DNA from: Halobacteria archaeon AArc-dxtr1
GTDB lineage: Archaea; Halobacteriota; Halobacteria; Halobacteriales; Natrialbaceae
Reading direction: 5' to 3'
NCBI GenBank assembly: GCA_025517425.1
Contig: JAOPJY010000002.1
Location: 62,001-126,000 of the forward strand
Length of the DNA: 64,000 nt
Shown here: in pieces, positions 50,363 to 59,301 of the stretch
Numbering within the stretch: position 1 is the first letter of the stretch
Layout of the letters: each line of letters begins with the position of its first letter
Notes under the pieces: model-generated
The model's input: the letters and a program-made list of their open reading frames with translations, nothing else
Database searches by the model: none
Told to the model about the DNA's origin: nothing
Program-made: the position numbers and the translations under genes

Positions 50363-50818
50363 ATGGCTACGATGTACGACGTCCCGGCGGACGCGCTGAT
50401 CGACGCGCTCGCCGCCGACCTCGAGGACCGGCTCGACGAACCAGACTGGGCGCAGTTCGCAAAGAGCGGTGTCGACCGCGAGCTCCCGCCGACCCAGGAA
50501 GACTTCTGGGCGACCCGCGCGGCGAGTCTGCTGCGGAAGGTTGCCGACAACGGCCCCATCGGTGTCGAGCGCCTCGCCACCGAGTACGGCGGCGGCAAGA
50601 GTGGCTCGACCCGCTACCGAGTCGCTCCGGACAAGCGAGCCGACGGCTCCCGGAACCTGATCCGAACGATCCTCCAGCAGCTAGAGGACGAAGACTTAGT
50701 CGAGACGGCCGACGGCGAGGGGCGGCGTATCACCGCCGAGGGCCGCAGCCTTCTCGACGAGACCGCAGGCGAGGTCTTAGAAGAGCTCGACCGACCGGAA
50801 CTCGAGCGCTACGCGTAA
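50363..50818 (+). CDS. rps19e: Ribosomal protein S19e
   Basis: A 151-residue small-subunit protein of the archaeal/eukaryotic type. MATMYDVPADALIDALAADL begins the family, DFWATRAASLLRKVADNGPI is the conserved core, and YGGGKSGSTRYRVAPDKRAD the basic loop. It lies in the S19e-PDCD5 block shared by many archaea, and begins a likely operon with the two genes after it. Confidence 0.95.
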   Translation: MATMYDVPADALIDALAADLEDRLDEPDWAQFAKSGVDRELPPTQEDFWATRAASLLRKVADNGPIGVERLATEYGGGKSGSTRYRVAPDKRADGSRNLIRTILQQLEDEDLVETADGEGRRITAEGRSLLDETAGEVLEELDRPELERYA

Positions 50819-50873
50819 TTCAGCCCCGTCCGTAATCATTTTCCGCTCCCCTGCGTAACGGTCAGGTATAGCT

Positions 50874-51224
50874 ATGAGTGGCTCACCAGACGACGAGAAA
50901 CTCGAGGAGCTCCGACAGAAGAAACTGGAGCAACTCCAGGAGCGCGCCGAGTCACCACAGGACGAGGGCGCTCAGGAGGCCGCCCAGCAGCAAGCTGAGG
51001 CCCAGAAGCAGGCCCTGCTCCGCCAGCACCTGACCGACGACGCCCGCAAGCGACTCAACACGGTCAAGATGAGCAAGCCGGAGTTCGGCGAGCAGGTCGA
51101 ACAGCAGGTCGTCGCGCTGGCCCGCAGCGGTCGGATCCAGGGAACGATCGACGATGCGAAGATGAAGCAGCTGCTCCAGGAACTCAAACCCGAGTCCAAG
51201 AGCTTCGACATCAAGCGGCGCTGA
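50874..51224 (+). CDS. PDCD5-family DNA-binding protein
   Basis: A 116-residue PDCD5/TFAR19 homologue. A long helical coil ([34 protein letters not shown]) precedes the three-helix core: [19 protein letters not shown] and [20 protein letters not shown], then [17 protein letters not shown]. Archaeal members bind nucleic acid and usually follow S19e. Its stop TGA overlaps the next ATG as TGATG, so the next gene is translationally coupled. Confidence 0.93.
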   Translation: MSGSPDDEKLEELRQKKLEQLQERAESPQDEGAQEAAQQQAEAQKQALLRQHLTDDARKRLNTVKMSKPEFGEQVEQQVVALARSGRIQGTIDDAKMKQLLQELKPESKSFDIKRR

Positions 51225-51820
51225 TGCGGCTCGGACTGCTCTACAGCGGCGGAAAGGACTCGACGCTCGCGGCGCTGCTGCTCGAGCGCTTCTACGACGT
51301 CACCCTCGTGACGGCGCACTTCGGCGTCACCGACGACTGGAAACACGCCAGAGAGACCGCCATATCTGCCGGTTTCGCGTTCGACCGCCTCGAACTCGAC
51401 CCGGCAGTCGCTCGCGAGGCAGCCGAGCAGATTCGGACGGACGGCTACCCCCGAAATGGTGTCCAGCAGGTTCACCTCCACGCCCTAGAGCGGGTCGCCG
51501 AGGCGGGGTACGACGCGGTCGCCGACGGCACCCGTCGCGACGACCGCGTTCCGTCGGTCTCGCGAGCCCAGGCCCAGAGCTTAGAGGACCGCCACGGCAT
51601 CGAGTACATCGCCCCGCTGTCGGGATTCGGCCGGGGAGCGGTCGACCGGCTCGTCGAGCGCACCCTCGACGTGACTGTCGGCCCAAGCGAGGAGATCACG
51701 CGGGCCGACTACGAGGCCGAGATTCGGTCGATCATCGCCGCCGAGGACGGCCCGGAGGCGATCGGGGATCTGTTCCCCGACCACGAACAGACGCACGTGA
51801 CCGGCGTCAGACGGAGCTGA
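51224..51820 (+). CDS. PP-loop ATP pyrophosphatase-like protein
   Basis: A 198-residue nucleotide-binding protein. LLYSGGKDSTLAALLL is the SGGxDS PP-loop of ATP pyrophosphatases. GTRRDDRVPSVSRAQAQSLE, with GIEYIAPLSGFG, is a family-specific segment. Such proteins adenylate a substrate, for example in tRNA or diphthamide modification; this short haloarchaeal form has not been assigned. Its coupling to S19e and PDCD5 hints at translation. It is shorter than QueC, TtcA or diphthine-ammonia ligase. Confidence 0.8.
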   Translation: MRLGLLYSGGKDSTLAALLLERFYDVTLVTAHFGVTDDWKHARETAISAGFAFDRLELDPAVAREAAEQIRTDGYPRNGVQQVHLHALERVAEAGYDAVADGTRRDDRVPSVSRAQAQSLEDRHGIEYIAPLSGFGRGAVDRLVERTLDVTVGPSEEITRADYEAEIRSIIAAEDGPEAIGDLFPDHEQTHVTGVRRS

Positions 51821-51897
51821 ATCGGGAAACGACCGCCGCCACAGCGTCCCGTCCGCGAACGAAAGGTTAGAAGGTCGCCCTCGCCGAATCACCGGTC

Positions 51898-53196
51898 ATG
51901 TACGACGGCATCAAGGGCTTTCCCGACTTCTACCCCGGCGAGATGGCTGCCAGACGGCAGACCATCGATAGCTTGGAAGACACCGCCCGCAGCTACGGCT
52001 TCCGCGAGATCGGCACGCCCGCGCTCGAACGCGCCGAGATGTGGACGGACAAGAGCGGCGACGATATCGTCGACGAACTGTACGCCTTCGAGGACCAGGG
52101 CGGGCGCCACGTGACGCTGACCCCGGAGCTGACGCCGACGGTCGCCCGGATGGTCGTCGCGAAACAGCAGGCGCTCTCGAAGCCGATCAAGTGGTTCTCG
52201 ACGCGGTCGTTCTGGCGCTACGAGCAGGTCCAGCAGGGCCGCCAGCGCGAGTTCTACCAGACCAACGTCGACATCTTCGGCTCGAGCGAACCCGAGGCCG
52301 ACGCCGAGATCCTCGCCTGGGCCGCCGACGCCCTCACCGGGCTGGGACTCACCGGCGAGCACTTCGAGTTCCGGATCTCCCATCGGGACATCTTGGGGGG
52401 CGTGCTCGAAACCTACGACGAAGATATCGAGATCGACGAGGCCATCCGCGCGGTCGACAAATCGGACAAACTCGAGACTGCGGAGTACCACGACGACCTC
52501 GTCGCGGCCGGGCTCACCTACGAGCAGGCCGCCGAGTTCGACGAGCTGATCGCCGGCGGCGAGTTAGACGACGTGGTCGCGTTCGCCGAGAACGAGCGCG
52601 TCACCGACGCCGTCGAGAACCTCCAGGCCGTCTTAGACGCCGCCGCGGACTTCGGTGCCCGCGAGTACTGTACGATCTCCCTCGAGACGGCCCGTGGACT
52701 GGACTACTACACCGGCGTCGTCTTCGAGTGCTTCGATTCGGCGGGCGAAGTCTCGCGGTCGATCTTCGGCGGCGGACGCTACGACGACTTGATCGAGAGC
52801 TTCGGCGGCCAGCCGACGCCCGCCGTCGGCGTCGCGCCCGGCCACGCGACTCTCCCCCTGCTGTGCCAGCGCGCCGGCGTCTGGCCCGCCGAGGAGGTCA
52901 CCACGGACTACTACGTCCTCCAGGTCGGCGACACCCGCCCCGAGGCCGCCCGGATCGCCCGCGATCTGCGCGAGCGAGGTCACGTCGTCGAATCCGACGT
53001 CGCGGGCCGGTCGTTCGGCGCGCAGCTGAACTACGCCGACTCGATCAACGCCGAGACGGTCGTCATCGCCGGCGAACAAGACTTAGCGAACGACGAGGTG
53101 ACCATAAAGGACATGGAAAGCGGTGACCAGACGCAGGTGCCAGTTGGGGAGTTCCCCGGAGACATAGAGCAGCCGACGATCGCGGACTTCGAGTAG
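51898..53196 (+). CDS. hisS: Histidyl-tRNA synthetase
   Basis: A 432-residue class II synthetase. KGFPDFYPGEMAARRQTIDS begins the catalytic core. TLTPELTPTVARMV is motif 2-like, WRYEQVQQGRQREFYQTNVD carries motif 2, and GLDYYTGVVFECFD and IFGGGRYDDLIESFGG give the HisRS-specific signature and motif 3. The C-terminal anticodon domain follows with VESDVAGRSFGAQLNYAD. It charges tRNA-His. Leaderless or short leader; gap to the PP-loop gene is 77 bases. Confidence 0.96.
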   Translation: MYDGIKGFPDFYPGEMAARRQTIDSLEDTARSYGFREIGTPALERAEMWTDKSGDDIVDELYAFEDQGGRHVTLTPELTPTVARMVVAKQQALSKPIKWFSTRSFWRYEQVQQGRQREFYQTNVDIFGSSEPEADAEILAWAADALTGLGLTGEHFEFRISHRDILGGVLETYDEDIEIDEAIRAVDKSDKLETAEYHDDLVAAGLTYEQAAEFDELIAGGELDDVVAFAENERVTDAVENLQAVLDAAADFGAREYCTISLETARGLDYYTGVVFECFDSAGEVSRSIFGGGRYDDLIESFGGQPTPAVGVAPGHATLPLLCQRAGVWPAEEVTTDYYVLQVGDTRPEAARIARDLRERGHVVESDVAGRSFGAQLNYADSINAETVVIAGEQDLANDEVTIKDMESGDQTQVPVGEFPGDIEQPTIADFE

Positions 53197-53225
53197 CAAG
53201 AGAGCGAGTCAGCGCTGTCGGTCGG

Positions 53226-53660
53226 TCAGTCGTCGAACTCCTCAACGTACGCGAGGCGGAGATACAGGTCGTCGTACGCGACGAACGCCGGACCGTCAGC
53301 GTCGGTCTGGATCGCCTCCCACTGCGTCTCCAGTTCCTCTCGCTCCTCGCTTCCGTACAACACGGGGTCGCTGACGACGGTGTCGCCGTCCGAAACGTCG
53401 TCGCGGTCATCGATTCGGTGTAGCAACGCGTCGAGCGGTTCGAACCCGTCGAGGACGTCGTGGTCGGGCGGGTAAGTCTCCCCCTCCGGAGACGCCGTGA
53501 ACACCTCTGCGCGAACGTACACTCGGTCCGGTGTTCGACCTCCGTCGTCGGAATCGCTGTCTTCAGTATCGTCCGAGTTGGACTGGTCGGCATCGAGACA
53601 GCCGGTCACGGCTGCAGGGAGGGCGAGTCCGGCCGTGCCGATGAGCGTCCGTCGATCCAT
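53226..53660 (-). CDS. Tat lipoprotein, unknown function
   Basis: A 144-residue surface lipoprotein starting MDRRTLIGTAGLALPAAVTG and followed by CLDA (lipobox VTGCLD). An acidic linker (about 20 residues) precedes an alpha/beta domain of about 100 residues with EVFTASPEGETYPPDHDVLD and DADGPAFVAYDDLYLRLAYV. No disulfides. I chose the start at 53660, the second ATG, because the first adds five residues before the twin arginine. Function unknown. Confidence 0.7.
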   Translation of the reverse strand: MDRRTLIGTAGLALPAAVTGCLDADQSNSDDTEDSDSDDGGRTPDRVYVRAEVFTASPEGETYPPDHDVLDGFEPLDALLHRIDDRDDVSDGDTVVSDPVLYGSEEREELETQWEAIQTDADGPAFVAYDDLYLRLAYVEEFDD

Positions 53661-53779
53661 ACGATTTGTATCCACACCATCAGGTAAGTGCCTTCTCCAG
53701 ACGCAGTCCTCGGCGGCGCTCTCCGGATAAATTCTCGGCGGGAGGCGGTATTAACTGTCCCAACGGTGTAGGGCGCTCG

Positions 53780-55306
53780 ATGGCCGACACCTCCTCGAAA
53801 GACGACGCCCGTCCAAACGTGCTGTTCGTCCTCACCGATCAGGAGCGCTACGACTGCACCGCCCCCGACGGGCCGCCGGTCGAGACGCCCACGATGGATC
53901 GGCTCTCCGCCGAGGGGATGCGCTTTTCGCGGGCGGTGACGCCGATCAGTATCTGTACGAGCGCGCGGGCCTCGCTGCTGACGGGCCTGTTTCCTCATGC
54001 CCACGGGATGCTCAACAACAGCCACGAGGCGGACGCGATCCGGCCGAACCTGTCTCCGGAGCTGCCGACGTTCTCCAAGGTGCTTTCGGAGGCGGGCTAC
54101 GAGCTGACCTACACCGGCAAGTGGCACGTCGGCCGCGACCAGACGCCCGAAGAGTTCGGCTTCTCGTATCTCGGCGGCAGCGACACACACCACGACGACA
54201 TCGACGAGGCGTTCCGGGAGTATCGCGAGGAGCTCGGCGTTCATCCCGACGAGATCGATCTCGCAGACGAGATCTACACCGACGGCGACCCCGAGACGGG
54301 GACGCTGGTAGCCGCCGAGACGCCCGTCGACGTCGAGGAGACCAGAGCGTACTTCCTCGCCGAACGGACGGTCGACGCGATCGAAGCCCATGCAGAAGGG
54401 GGCGACGGTTCGGGAACCGGCGGCGAGGTGGCCGCGGGCGACGGCGGCGGCGCGGCCGCTGGCGGCGGCCAGCCCTTCTTCCACCGGGCAGACTTCTACG
54501 GTCCTCACCACCCCTACGTCGTCCCCGAACCCTACGCCTCGATGTACGACCCCGACGAGATCGGTCCCTGGGAGAGCTACGCCGAGACGTTCGACGGAAA
54601 GCCCCGCGTCCACGAGGCGTTTCTCTCCTACCGCAGCGTCGAGGGCTTCGACTGGGACACCTGGTCCGAGGCGGTCGCGAAGTACTGGGGATTCGTCTCC
54701 CTGATCGACGACCAGCTCGGGCGCATTCTGGATGCGTTGGAGCGGACCGGGCTCGCTGAGGAGACCGTCGTTGTCCACGCTGCCGATCACGGCGACTTCG
54801 CGGGGGCCCACCGCCAGTTCAACAAAGGGCCGCTGATGTACGACGACACCTATCGGATCCCGCTGCAGGTCCGCTGGCCCGGCGTCGTCGAACCCGGAAC
54901 CGTTTGCGAAGCGCCGGTGCACCTCCACGACCTGGCGCCGACCTTCCTCGAGATCGGCGGGTCGGAGGTGCCGGCGTCGTTCCAGACGCGGAGCCTTCGC
55001 CCACTATTGGAGAACAGCGGCGAAGCGCCCGCAGACTGGCCGGAAAGCACGTTCTCGCAGTACCACGGCGAGGAGTTCGGGCTCTACACCCAACGGATGG
55101 TCCGCACCGAACGGTACAAGTTCGTCTACAACGGCCCCGACGTGAACGAGCTGTACGATCTCGAGCGCGATCCCGCGGAGCTACAGAACCTGGTCGACCA
55201 CCCCGAGTACGAGGGCGTCCGCCGGGAGCTACAGGACCAACTCGTCGAGTGGATGGAGACCACGGACGATCCGAACCGGAAGTGGGTGCCGGGAACGTTC
55301 GACTGA
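53780..55306 (+). CDS. Sulfatase-family hydrolase with variant active-site motif
   Basis: A 508-residue sulfatase/alkaline phosphatase-superfamily enzyme without signal peptide. RPNVLFVLTDQERYD holds the first metal aspartates, and ISICTSARASLLTG (Cys59) is the place of the formylglycine. Canonical sulfatases have C-x-P/A-S-R; here it reads C-T-S-A-R, so normal maturation is uncertain. TGKWHVGRD and HAADHGDFAGAHRQFNKG give further metal and His residues. A Gly/Ala-rich insert at about residues 207-232 is unusual. It probably cleaves a sulfate or phosphate ester; substrate unknown. Confidence 0.8.
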   Translation: MADTSSKDDARPNVLFVLTDQERYDCTAPDGPPVETPTMDRLSAEGMRFSRAVTPISICTSARASLLTGLFPHAHGMLNNSHEADAIRPNLSPELPTFSKVLSEAGYELTYTGKWHVGRDQTPEEFGFSYLGGSDTHHDDIDEAFREYREELGVHPDEIDLADEIYTDGDPETGTLVAAETPVDVEETRAYFLAERTVDAIEAHAEGGDGSGTGGEVAAGDGGGAAAGGGQPFFHRADFYGPHHPYVVPEPYASMYDPDEIGPWESYAETFDGKPRVHEAFLSYRSVEGFDWDTWSEAVAKYWGFVSLIDDQLGRILDALERTGLAEETVVVHAADHGDFAGAHRQFNKGPLMYDDTYRIPLQVRWPGVVEPGTVCEAPVHLHDLAPTFLEIGGSEVPASFQTRSLRPLLENSGEAPADWPESTFSQYHGEEFGLYTQRMVRTERYKFVYNGPDVNELYDLERDPAELQNLVDHPEYEGVRRELQDQLVEWMETTDDPNRKWVPGTFD

Positions 55307-55382
55307 GCCGACGCCGAGCGTGTTCCAAAGCGACGGCAAACTCGCCGTCAGAAAACTGGCGACGCCGCAGTCGGGCGACGAG

Positions 55383-55434
55383 CGATTCCGGCTGGTCGGT
55401 CAGGCGGCGATCGATTCCGGCCGGTCAATCAGGC
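55383..55434. repeat. Imperfect tandem 23-base repeat
   Basis: Two copies beginning CGATTCCGGC and ending CAGGC lie at 55383-55405 and 55412-55434, with a few mismatches. The second copy covers the stop codon of the cobalamin-binding-type gene, so it may be a local duplication extending the gene end or a terminator element. Confidence 0.5.
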
Positions 55435-56391
55435 TGCAATCGACTCGAGCCGATCGAACGGAACTGCGACCGACTCGCCCGGCCGATCCCGGTCGTCGAA
55501 CGCTTCGGGTCGAACAATGGGAGCGAGAGCTTCGAGCGTCTCGACGAGACGCGGGCCAGGCCGGTTCAGGTACTGATCGCCGTCCATCGCCCAAACGCGA
55601 CCGTTCCGAACCGCAGCGAGGTCGTCCCACCCCTCGCGATCCGTCAGGTCGGACCGATTGTCGGCCGTCTGCTCGAGGTCGAACCCACAGGGAGCGACGA
55701 CAATTATCTCAGGATCGTAGGCGCGAATCTCGTCCCACTCGCGCGGACGGGAGCGCTCGCCGACGCCCACAGGGTACTCTCCGCCGGCCGCCTCGACCAA
55801 CTCTGCAGTCCAGTGGCCAGCGAGCATGACGGGGTCGGTCCAGTCGAAGATCGCGACACGGGGACGAGATCCATCGAGATCCCCCGTCTGCTCACGGATC
55901 GCGTCGATTCGACCACTCAGTTCGTTCCGAAGCGTGGCCGCCCGCTCCTCACGGCCGATCGCCGCGCCAATCTGTGAGACGTCGTCGAGGACGTCCGTAA
56001 CGGTGTGGGGATCGGTTGTGAGAAGTTCGGGATCGGCAGTGATCTCGGAGAGAGCGTCGGCGACGACGACCTCGTCGACTGCACAGACGTCACACAGTCC
56101 CTGGGTAACGACGATGTCGGGATCGATCGCGTCGAGCGTTTCGACATCAACGTCGTAGACGCCCGAGTTGTCGTCGGCTTCCGCATCGGTCGATCCGCCT
56201 CCCGACACGACCTCGAGAACCTGCCCGTCGATCTCCGCGCTCGAGGCGTCGGCGTCGATCCGAGATCGAGTAATTGCGGGAGCCAACACCGCTTTCGGCG
56301 GGTGATCGCACTCGTGGGAGACGCCGACTGGGTCGACTCCCAGCGCGGCGACGATTTCCGTCGCGGAAGGCAGCGTCGTGACGACTCGCAT
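55429..56391 (-). CDS. Cobalamin/corrinoid-binding-type protein (TroA-like), no signal peptide
   Basis: A 320-residue bi-lobed protein similar to the substrate-binding parts of vitamin B12 ABC transporters (BtuF/FhuD). MRVVTTLPSATEIVAALGVD and DPDIVVTQGLCDVCAVDE are typical, and the long helix connecting the lobes (AAIGREERAATLRNELSGRI) is present. The C-terminal ADNRSDLTDREGWDDLAAVR and GRVWAMDGDQYLNRPGPRLV complete it. There is no signal or lipobox, so it acts in the cytoplasm or is exported by another route. No permease or ATPase gene is adjacent. Confidence 0.82.
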   Translation of the reverse strand: MRVVTTLPSATEIVAALGVDPVGVSHECDHPPKAVLAPAITRSRIDADASSAEIDGQVLEVVSGGGSTDAEADDNSGVYDVDVETLDAIDPDIVVTQGLCDVCAVDEVVVADALSEITADPELLTTDPHTVTDVLDDVSQIGAAIGREERAATLRNELSGRIDAIREQTGDLDGSRPRVAIFDWTDPVMLAGHWTAELVEAAGGEYPVGVGERSRPREWDEIRAYDPEIIVVAPCGFDLEQTADNRSDLTDREGWDDLAAVRNGRVWAMDGDQYLNRPGPRLVETLEALAPIVRPEAFDDRDRPGESVAVPFDRLESIAA

Positions 56392-56477
56392 AGATGGGGA
56401 TAGGGGCGGGCGGGACAAAAGTGGCTCCGTCGACAGCGGTGGTCAGTTGGGTTCGATCAGTGCACTCCGCTCTCGGA

Positions 56478-56957
56478 TCACTCGTCGTCCGGGTCGAACT
56501 CGTCGGTGTCGAGCTCCGAGCCGCCGACCGCGACGCTCCCATCGTCGATCTCGATAACGGTTCCCTCCGCAGTTCCACCGCCGCGCTCTGGGGCGTCGAC
56601 CGGACCGAACGGTCCGCCCTCAATCATCCGATCGGCGGCCGCGCCGGCCTCGCGATTGACCTCCCAGGCGAAGCGCACGACGGCCTCGAGATCGGTTCCG
56701 ACGGCTTGCGCGTCGGGATTCGTCGTCAGGGTAGCGAGACTCCGTGCGCCCTCGGGATGAAGGTACTGGAGGGGATGATCGGCGGGAACCTCGCGGAGAT
56801 CGACCTCGAACGACCAGAGTGTCGGGAGGACGTGGAGGGCGTACCCCTGTGGTTTCGGTGCGCGCCTCGCAGCGGCGCTCAACGCGACGGTCGCGGCGGT
56901 GTTTTTCGCGTCGGTTTCGTAGTAGACGCCGGGGAAGCCGGGAATCGAGAGGCGCAT
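56478..56957 (-). CDS. Conserved haloarchaeal protein, unknown function
   Basis: A 159-residue soluble protein. It begins MRLSIPGFPGVYYETDAKNT and includes GYALHVLPTLWSFEVDLREV and EGARSLATLTTNPDAQAVGT. The C-terminal 40 residues are acidic and probably disordered. The order of strands and helices resembles no family I can name. Same strand as the cobalamin-binding-type protein, which lies downstream after 86 bases. Confidence 0.65.
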   Translation of the reverse strand: MRLSIPGFPGVYYETDAKNTAATVALSAAARRAPKPQGYALHVLPTLWSFEVDLREVPADHPLQYLHPEGARSLATLTTNPDAQAVGTDLEAVVRFAWEVNREAGAAADRMIEGGPFGPVDAPERGGGTAEGTVIEIDDGSVAVGGSELDTDEFDPDDE

Positions 56958-57050
56958 ACCACACCCAGTCAGCCACAGCCCGAGAGTGCTGACCCGGCAT
57001 ATCCAAGGACGGCTGCTCGAAGAGACCGACAGCTGCCTGGAGTGTGGGGA

Positions 57051-57060
57051 AATACATATA
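57051..57060 (+). promoter_or_regulatory. TATA box of the HTTM gene
   Basis: AATACATATA ends 26 bases before the ATG at 57086, the usual leaderless spacing. Confidence 0.6.
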
Positions 57061-57085
57061 GTACTGGGCTGACCTTTCTGGACCG

Positions 57086-58684
57086 ATGGTCCACTCCGCC
57101 CTCCCCTCCATCTCGACAGAGCGCATTCACGCGTATCTGCGCAACTGCGTGCGGATCGATACGCGGACGCTGGCAGTCTTTCGGGTGTTTTTGGGGCTGC
57201 TCATCGTCGCGGACATGCTGCTTCGGTCGCGAAACTTCTCGTTTTACTACACCGACGACGGGCTCGTGCCACAGGAGCTGGCGACGTCGGTCACCTCCGA
57301 GGGCGCCTTCTCGTTTTACTTTATGACCTCGAATCCGGACCTGCTGGCGGCGTTGTTCGTGATTCAGGCGCTGATCGCGGTCCAGTTGATCGTCGGCTAC
57401 CGGACCCGGCTCGCGACGATCCTCTCCTTTCTGTTCGTCATTTCGCTCGACCACCACAACCCGCTGGTGACGAGCTACGCCGACATCATCTTCCGACTGC
57501 TGTTGTTCTGGGCGATGTTCCTCCCCCTCGGCGAGCGCTGGTCGATAGACGCGGTCCACCGCGACCGGGCGCCGCGGGCATCCGTCGCGAGCATCGCGTC
57601 GTTCCTGATTCTCGGGCAGATGGTCTTCATGTACGTCGTCAACGCCTTGCACAAGGTCCAGTCGTCGCTGTGGAGAGAGGGCGACGCCGCCCCCCTGGTG
57701 CTCGGCTTGGACGAGATGACCTACCTCATCGGAGACATCGTCAGAGAGTTCTCCGTGCTGTTGCAAATCGGCGGGCTAACCTGGCTCTACTTACTCTCGT
57801 TGTCGTGGCTCATGTTCTTCCTCCGCGGACGCCCGCGGATGCTGTTCGCGGGGATGTTAATGGCCGGCCACGCCTCGTTCGCGCTCACGGTCCGGATCGG
57901 GGCGTTCTCCTACGTCTGTATCACCGGCCTGACGCTGTTCCTCCAGGCGCAGTTCTGGGACGACCTCTCGACGGTGGCCAACCGGGTGGGGCTGCTGGGC
58001 TCGCGACTCGCGGCGCTCCCGGATCGGCTGGCCCGGGTTGCTGGATACGTCCCCGACATCCGTATCGACTCACCGCGGATCAGGAAGGGGCGCGAGGAGT
58101 TACACACCGTCGCGATCATCCTCGTCGTCGCCTCGATGGTCCTCTTTTCGACGATTACGTTCCTCCAGTTCGCGGGTGCGATTCAGGGCGAGTTGGGCCC
58201 CGAACAGGAGATCGAAAACGTCGCCCAGAGCTTCTCGGCCGACCAGCCCGAGTGGGGCGTCTTCGCGCCGACGCCGCGAACGACGGACCGGTACTACGTC
58301 TTCGCCGCCGTCGACGAGGACGGCGAGTACTACGATGTCTACAACGACCGAGAGTTGCGCTATGACAGACCACACGAGGAGTTACAGAAGCAACACGGGA
58401 CCTACCGGGAGCGCTTTTTTATGAACAGCGTCCGGCGCGGCTCGGGGTCGGATCCACACATTCGTGAACTCGTCGCAGACGACATCTGCACGACGTGGGA
58501 CGACGAGCGCGACATTACCCTCACCCACATCAACATGTACGAGATCACCGAGGACGTGACCCACGACACGGTGCAGGCCCACGAGGACCGCGACCAGGAG
58601 TGGAACCGCTTCTACCACCACGGCTGTGACGACCGGAATCCGACGATCATCCAGCCGCCCGAGGACTTCCCGCGAGCAGACTAA
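57086..58684 (+). CDS. HTTM domain membrane protein (vitamin K carboxylase-like)
   Basis: A 532-residue polytopic protein. RIDTRTLAVFRVFLGLLIVA is the first helix and FYYTDDGLVPQELATS, ISLDHHNPLVTSYADIIFRL and PLGERWSIDAVHRDR are typical of HTTM domains, a family shared with vitamin K-dependent gamma-carboxylase. About eight membrane helices are predicted up to residue 370; a C-terminal domain of about 160 residues follows (QPEWGVFAPTPRTTDRYYVF). The DCC1 oxidoreductase gene follows 85 bases later on the same strand, a pairing seen in many bacteria and archaea. Substrate unknown. Confidence 0.85.
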   Translation: MVHSALPSISTERIHAYLRNCVRIDTRTLAVFRVFLGLLIVADMLLRSRNFSFYYTDDGLVPQELATSVTSEGAFSFYFMTSNPDLLAALFVIQALIAVQLIVGYRTRLATILSFLFVISLDHHNPLVTSYADIIFRLLLFWAMFLPLGERWSIDAVHRDRAPRASVASIASFLILGQMVFMYVVNALHKVQSSLWREGDAAPLVLGLDEMTYLIGDIVREFSVLLQIGGLTWLYLLSLSWLMFFLRGRPRMLFAGMLMAGHASFALTVRIGAFSYVCITGLTLFLQAQFWDDLSTVANRVGLLGSRLAALPDRLARVAGYVPDIRIDSPRIRKGREELHTVAIILVVASMVLFSTITFLQFAGAIQGELGPEQEIENVAQSFSADQPEWGVFAPTPRTTDRYYVFAAVDEDGEYYDVYNDRELRYDRPHEELQKQHGTYRERFFMNSVRRGSGSDPHIRELVADDICTTWDDERDITLTHINMYEITEDVTHDTVQAHEDRDQEWNRFYHHGCDDRNPTIIQPPEDFPRAD

Positions 58685-58769
58685 CCGAACCGCCGTCGCT
58701 GGACCGTTTCTTCGTCGCGAGACTGCCAGAAGCACAACACTGATTGGGCCAAGTGTCGTTGATTCGGCA

Positions 58770-59225
58770 ATGGCCGAAGACGTCTCGGCGGAGCATCCGG
58801 TCGTCCTGTTCGACGGGGTCTGTAACCTCTGTACCGGCTCCGTCCAGTTTCTTATCGAGCGCGATCCCGAGGGCGTCTTCCGATTCGCGCCACTGCAGTC
58901 GTCGGTCGCCGAGGAGCTCCTCGAAGACACCGACGTCGACCCCGACGATCTCGACTCCGTCGTCGTGATCGACGACGGGCGGGTGTACGAGAAGTCAGAC
59001 GCCGTCCTCCGCGTCGCGGCCTATCTCGGCGGGATCTACCGGCTGTTGCCGCCGTTTCGGTTCCTCCCCACGCGCCTTCGTAATCTCGTCTACGACTTCG
59101 TCGCCGCTCGACGGTACGGCTGGTTCGGGAAAAAAGACCAGTGTATGATGCCGACACCGGAGCTCCAGTCGCGGTTTCTGGCAGGCGGCCCCGGGCCGGA
59201 TTCCTCGGAAGTACAGGAGACCTGA
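58770..59225 (+). CDS. DCC1-type thiol-disulfide oxidoreductase
   Basis: A 151-residue thioredoxin-like protein. VVLFDGVCNLCTGSVQFLIE is the D-x-D/G-x-C-x-x-C motif of the DCC family. PEGVFRFAPLQSS, YEKSDAVLRVAAYLGG and VAARRYGWFGKKDQCMMP are conserved downstream. Located after the HTTM gene, it may reduce a quinone or HTTM-bound cofactor (inference). The ATG at 58770 is preferred over the long upstream frame. Confidence 0.88.
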   Translation: MAEDVSAEHPVVLFDGVCNLCTGSVQFLIERDPEGVFRFAPLQSSVAEELLEDTDVDPDDLDSVVVIDDGRVYEKSDAVLRVAAYLGGIYRLLPPFRFLPTRLRNLVYDFVAARRYGWFGKKDQCMMPTPELQSRFLAGGPGPDSSEVQET

Positions 59226-59301
59226 GGGGCGAGTCCGAACCGGGCCCGCGGAACCTGTCAACGAAGTTTTTTGTCAGTAGAGAGTGTGGTATCCGTATCC
59301 C

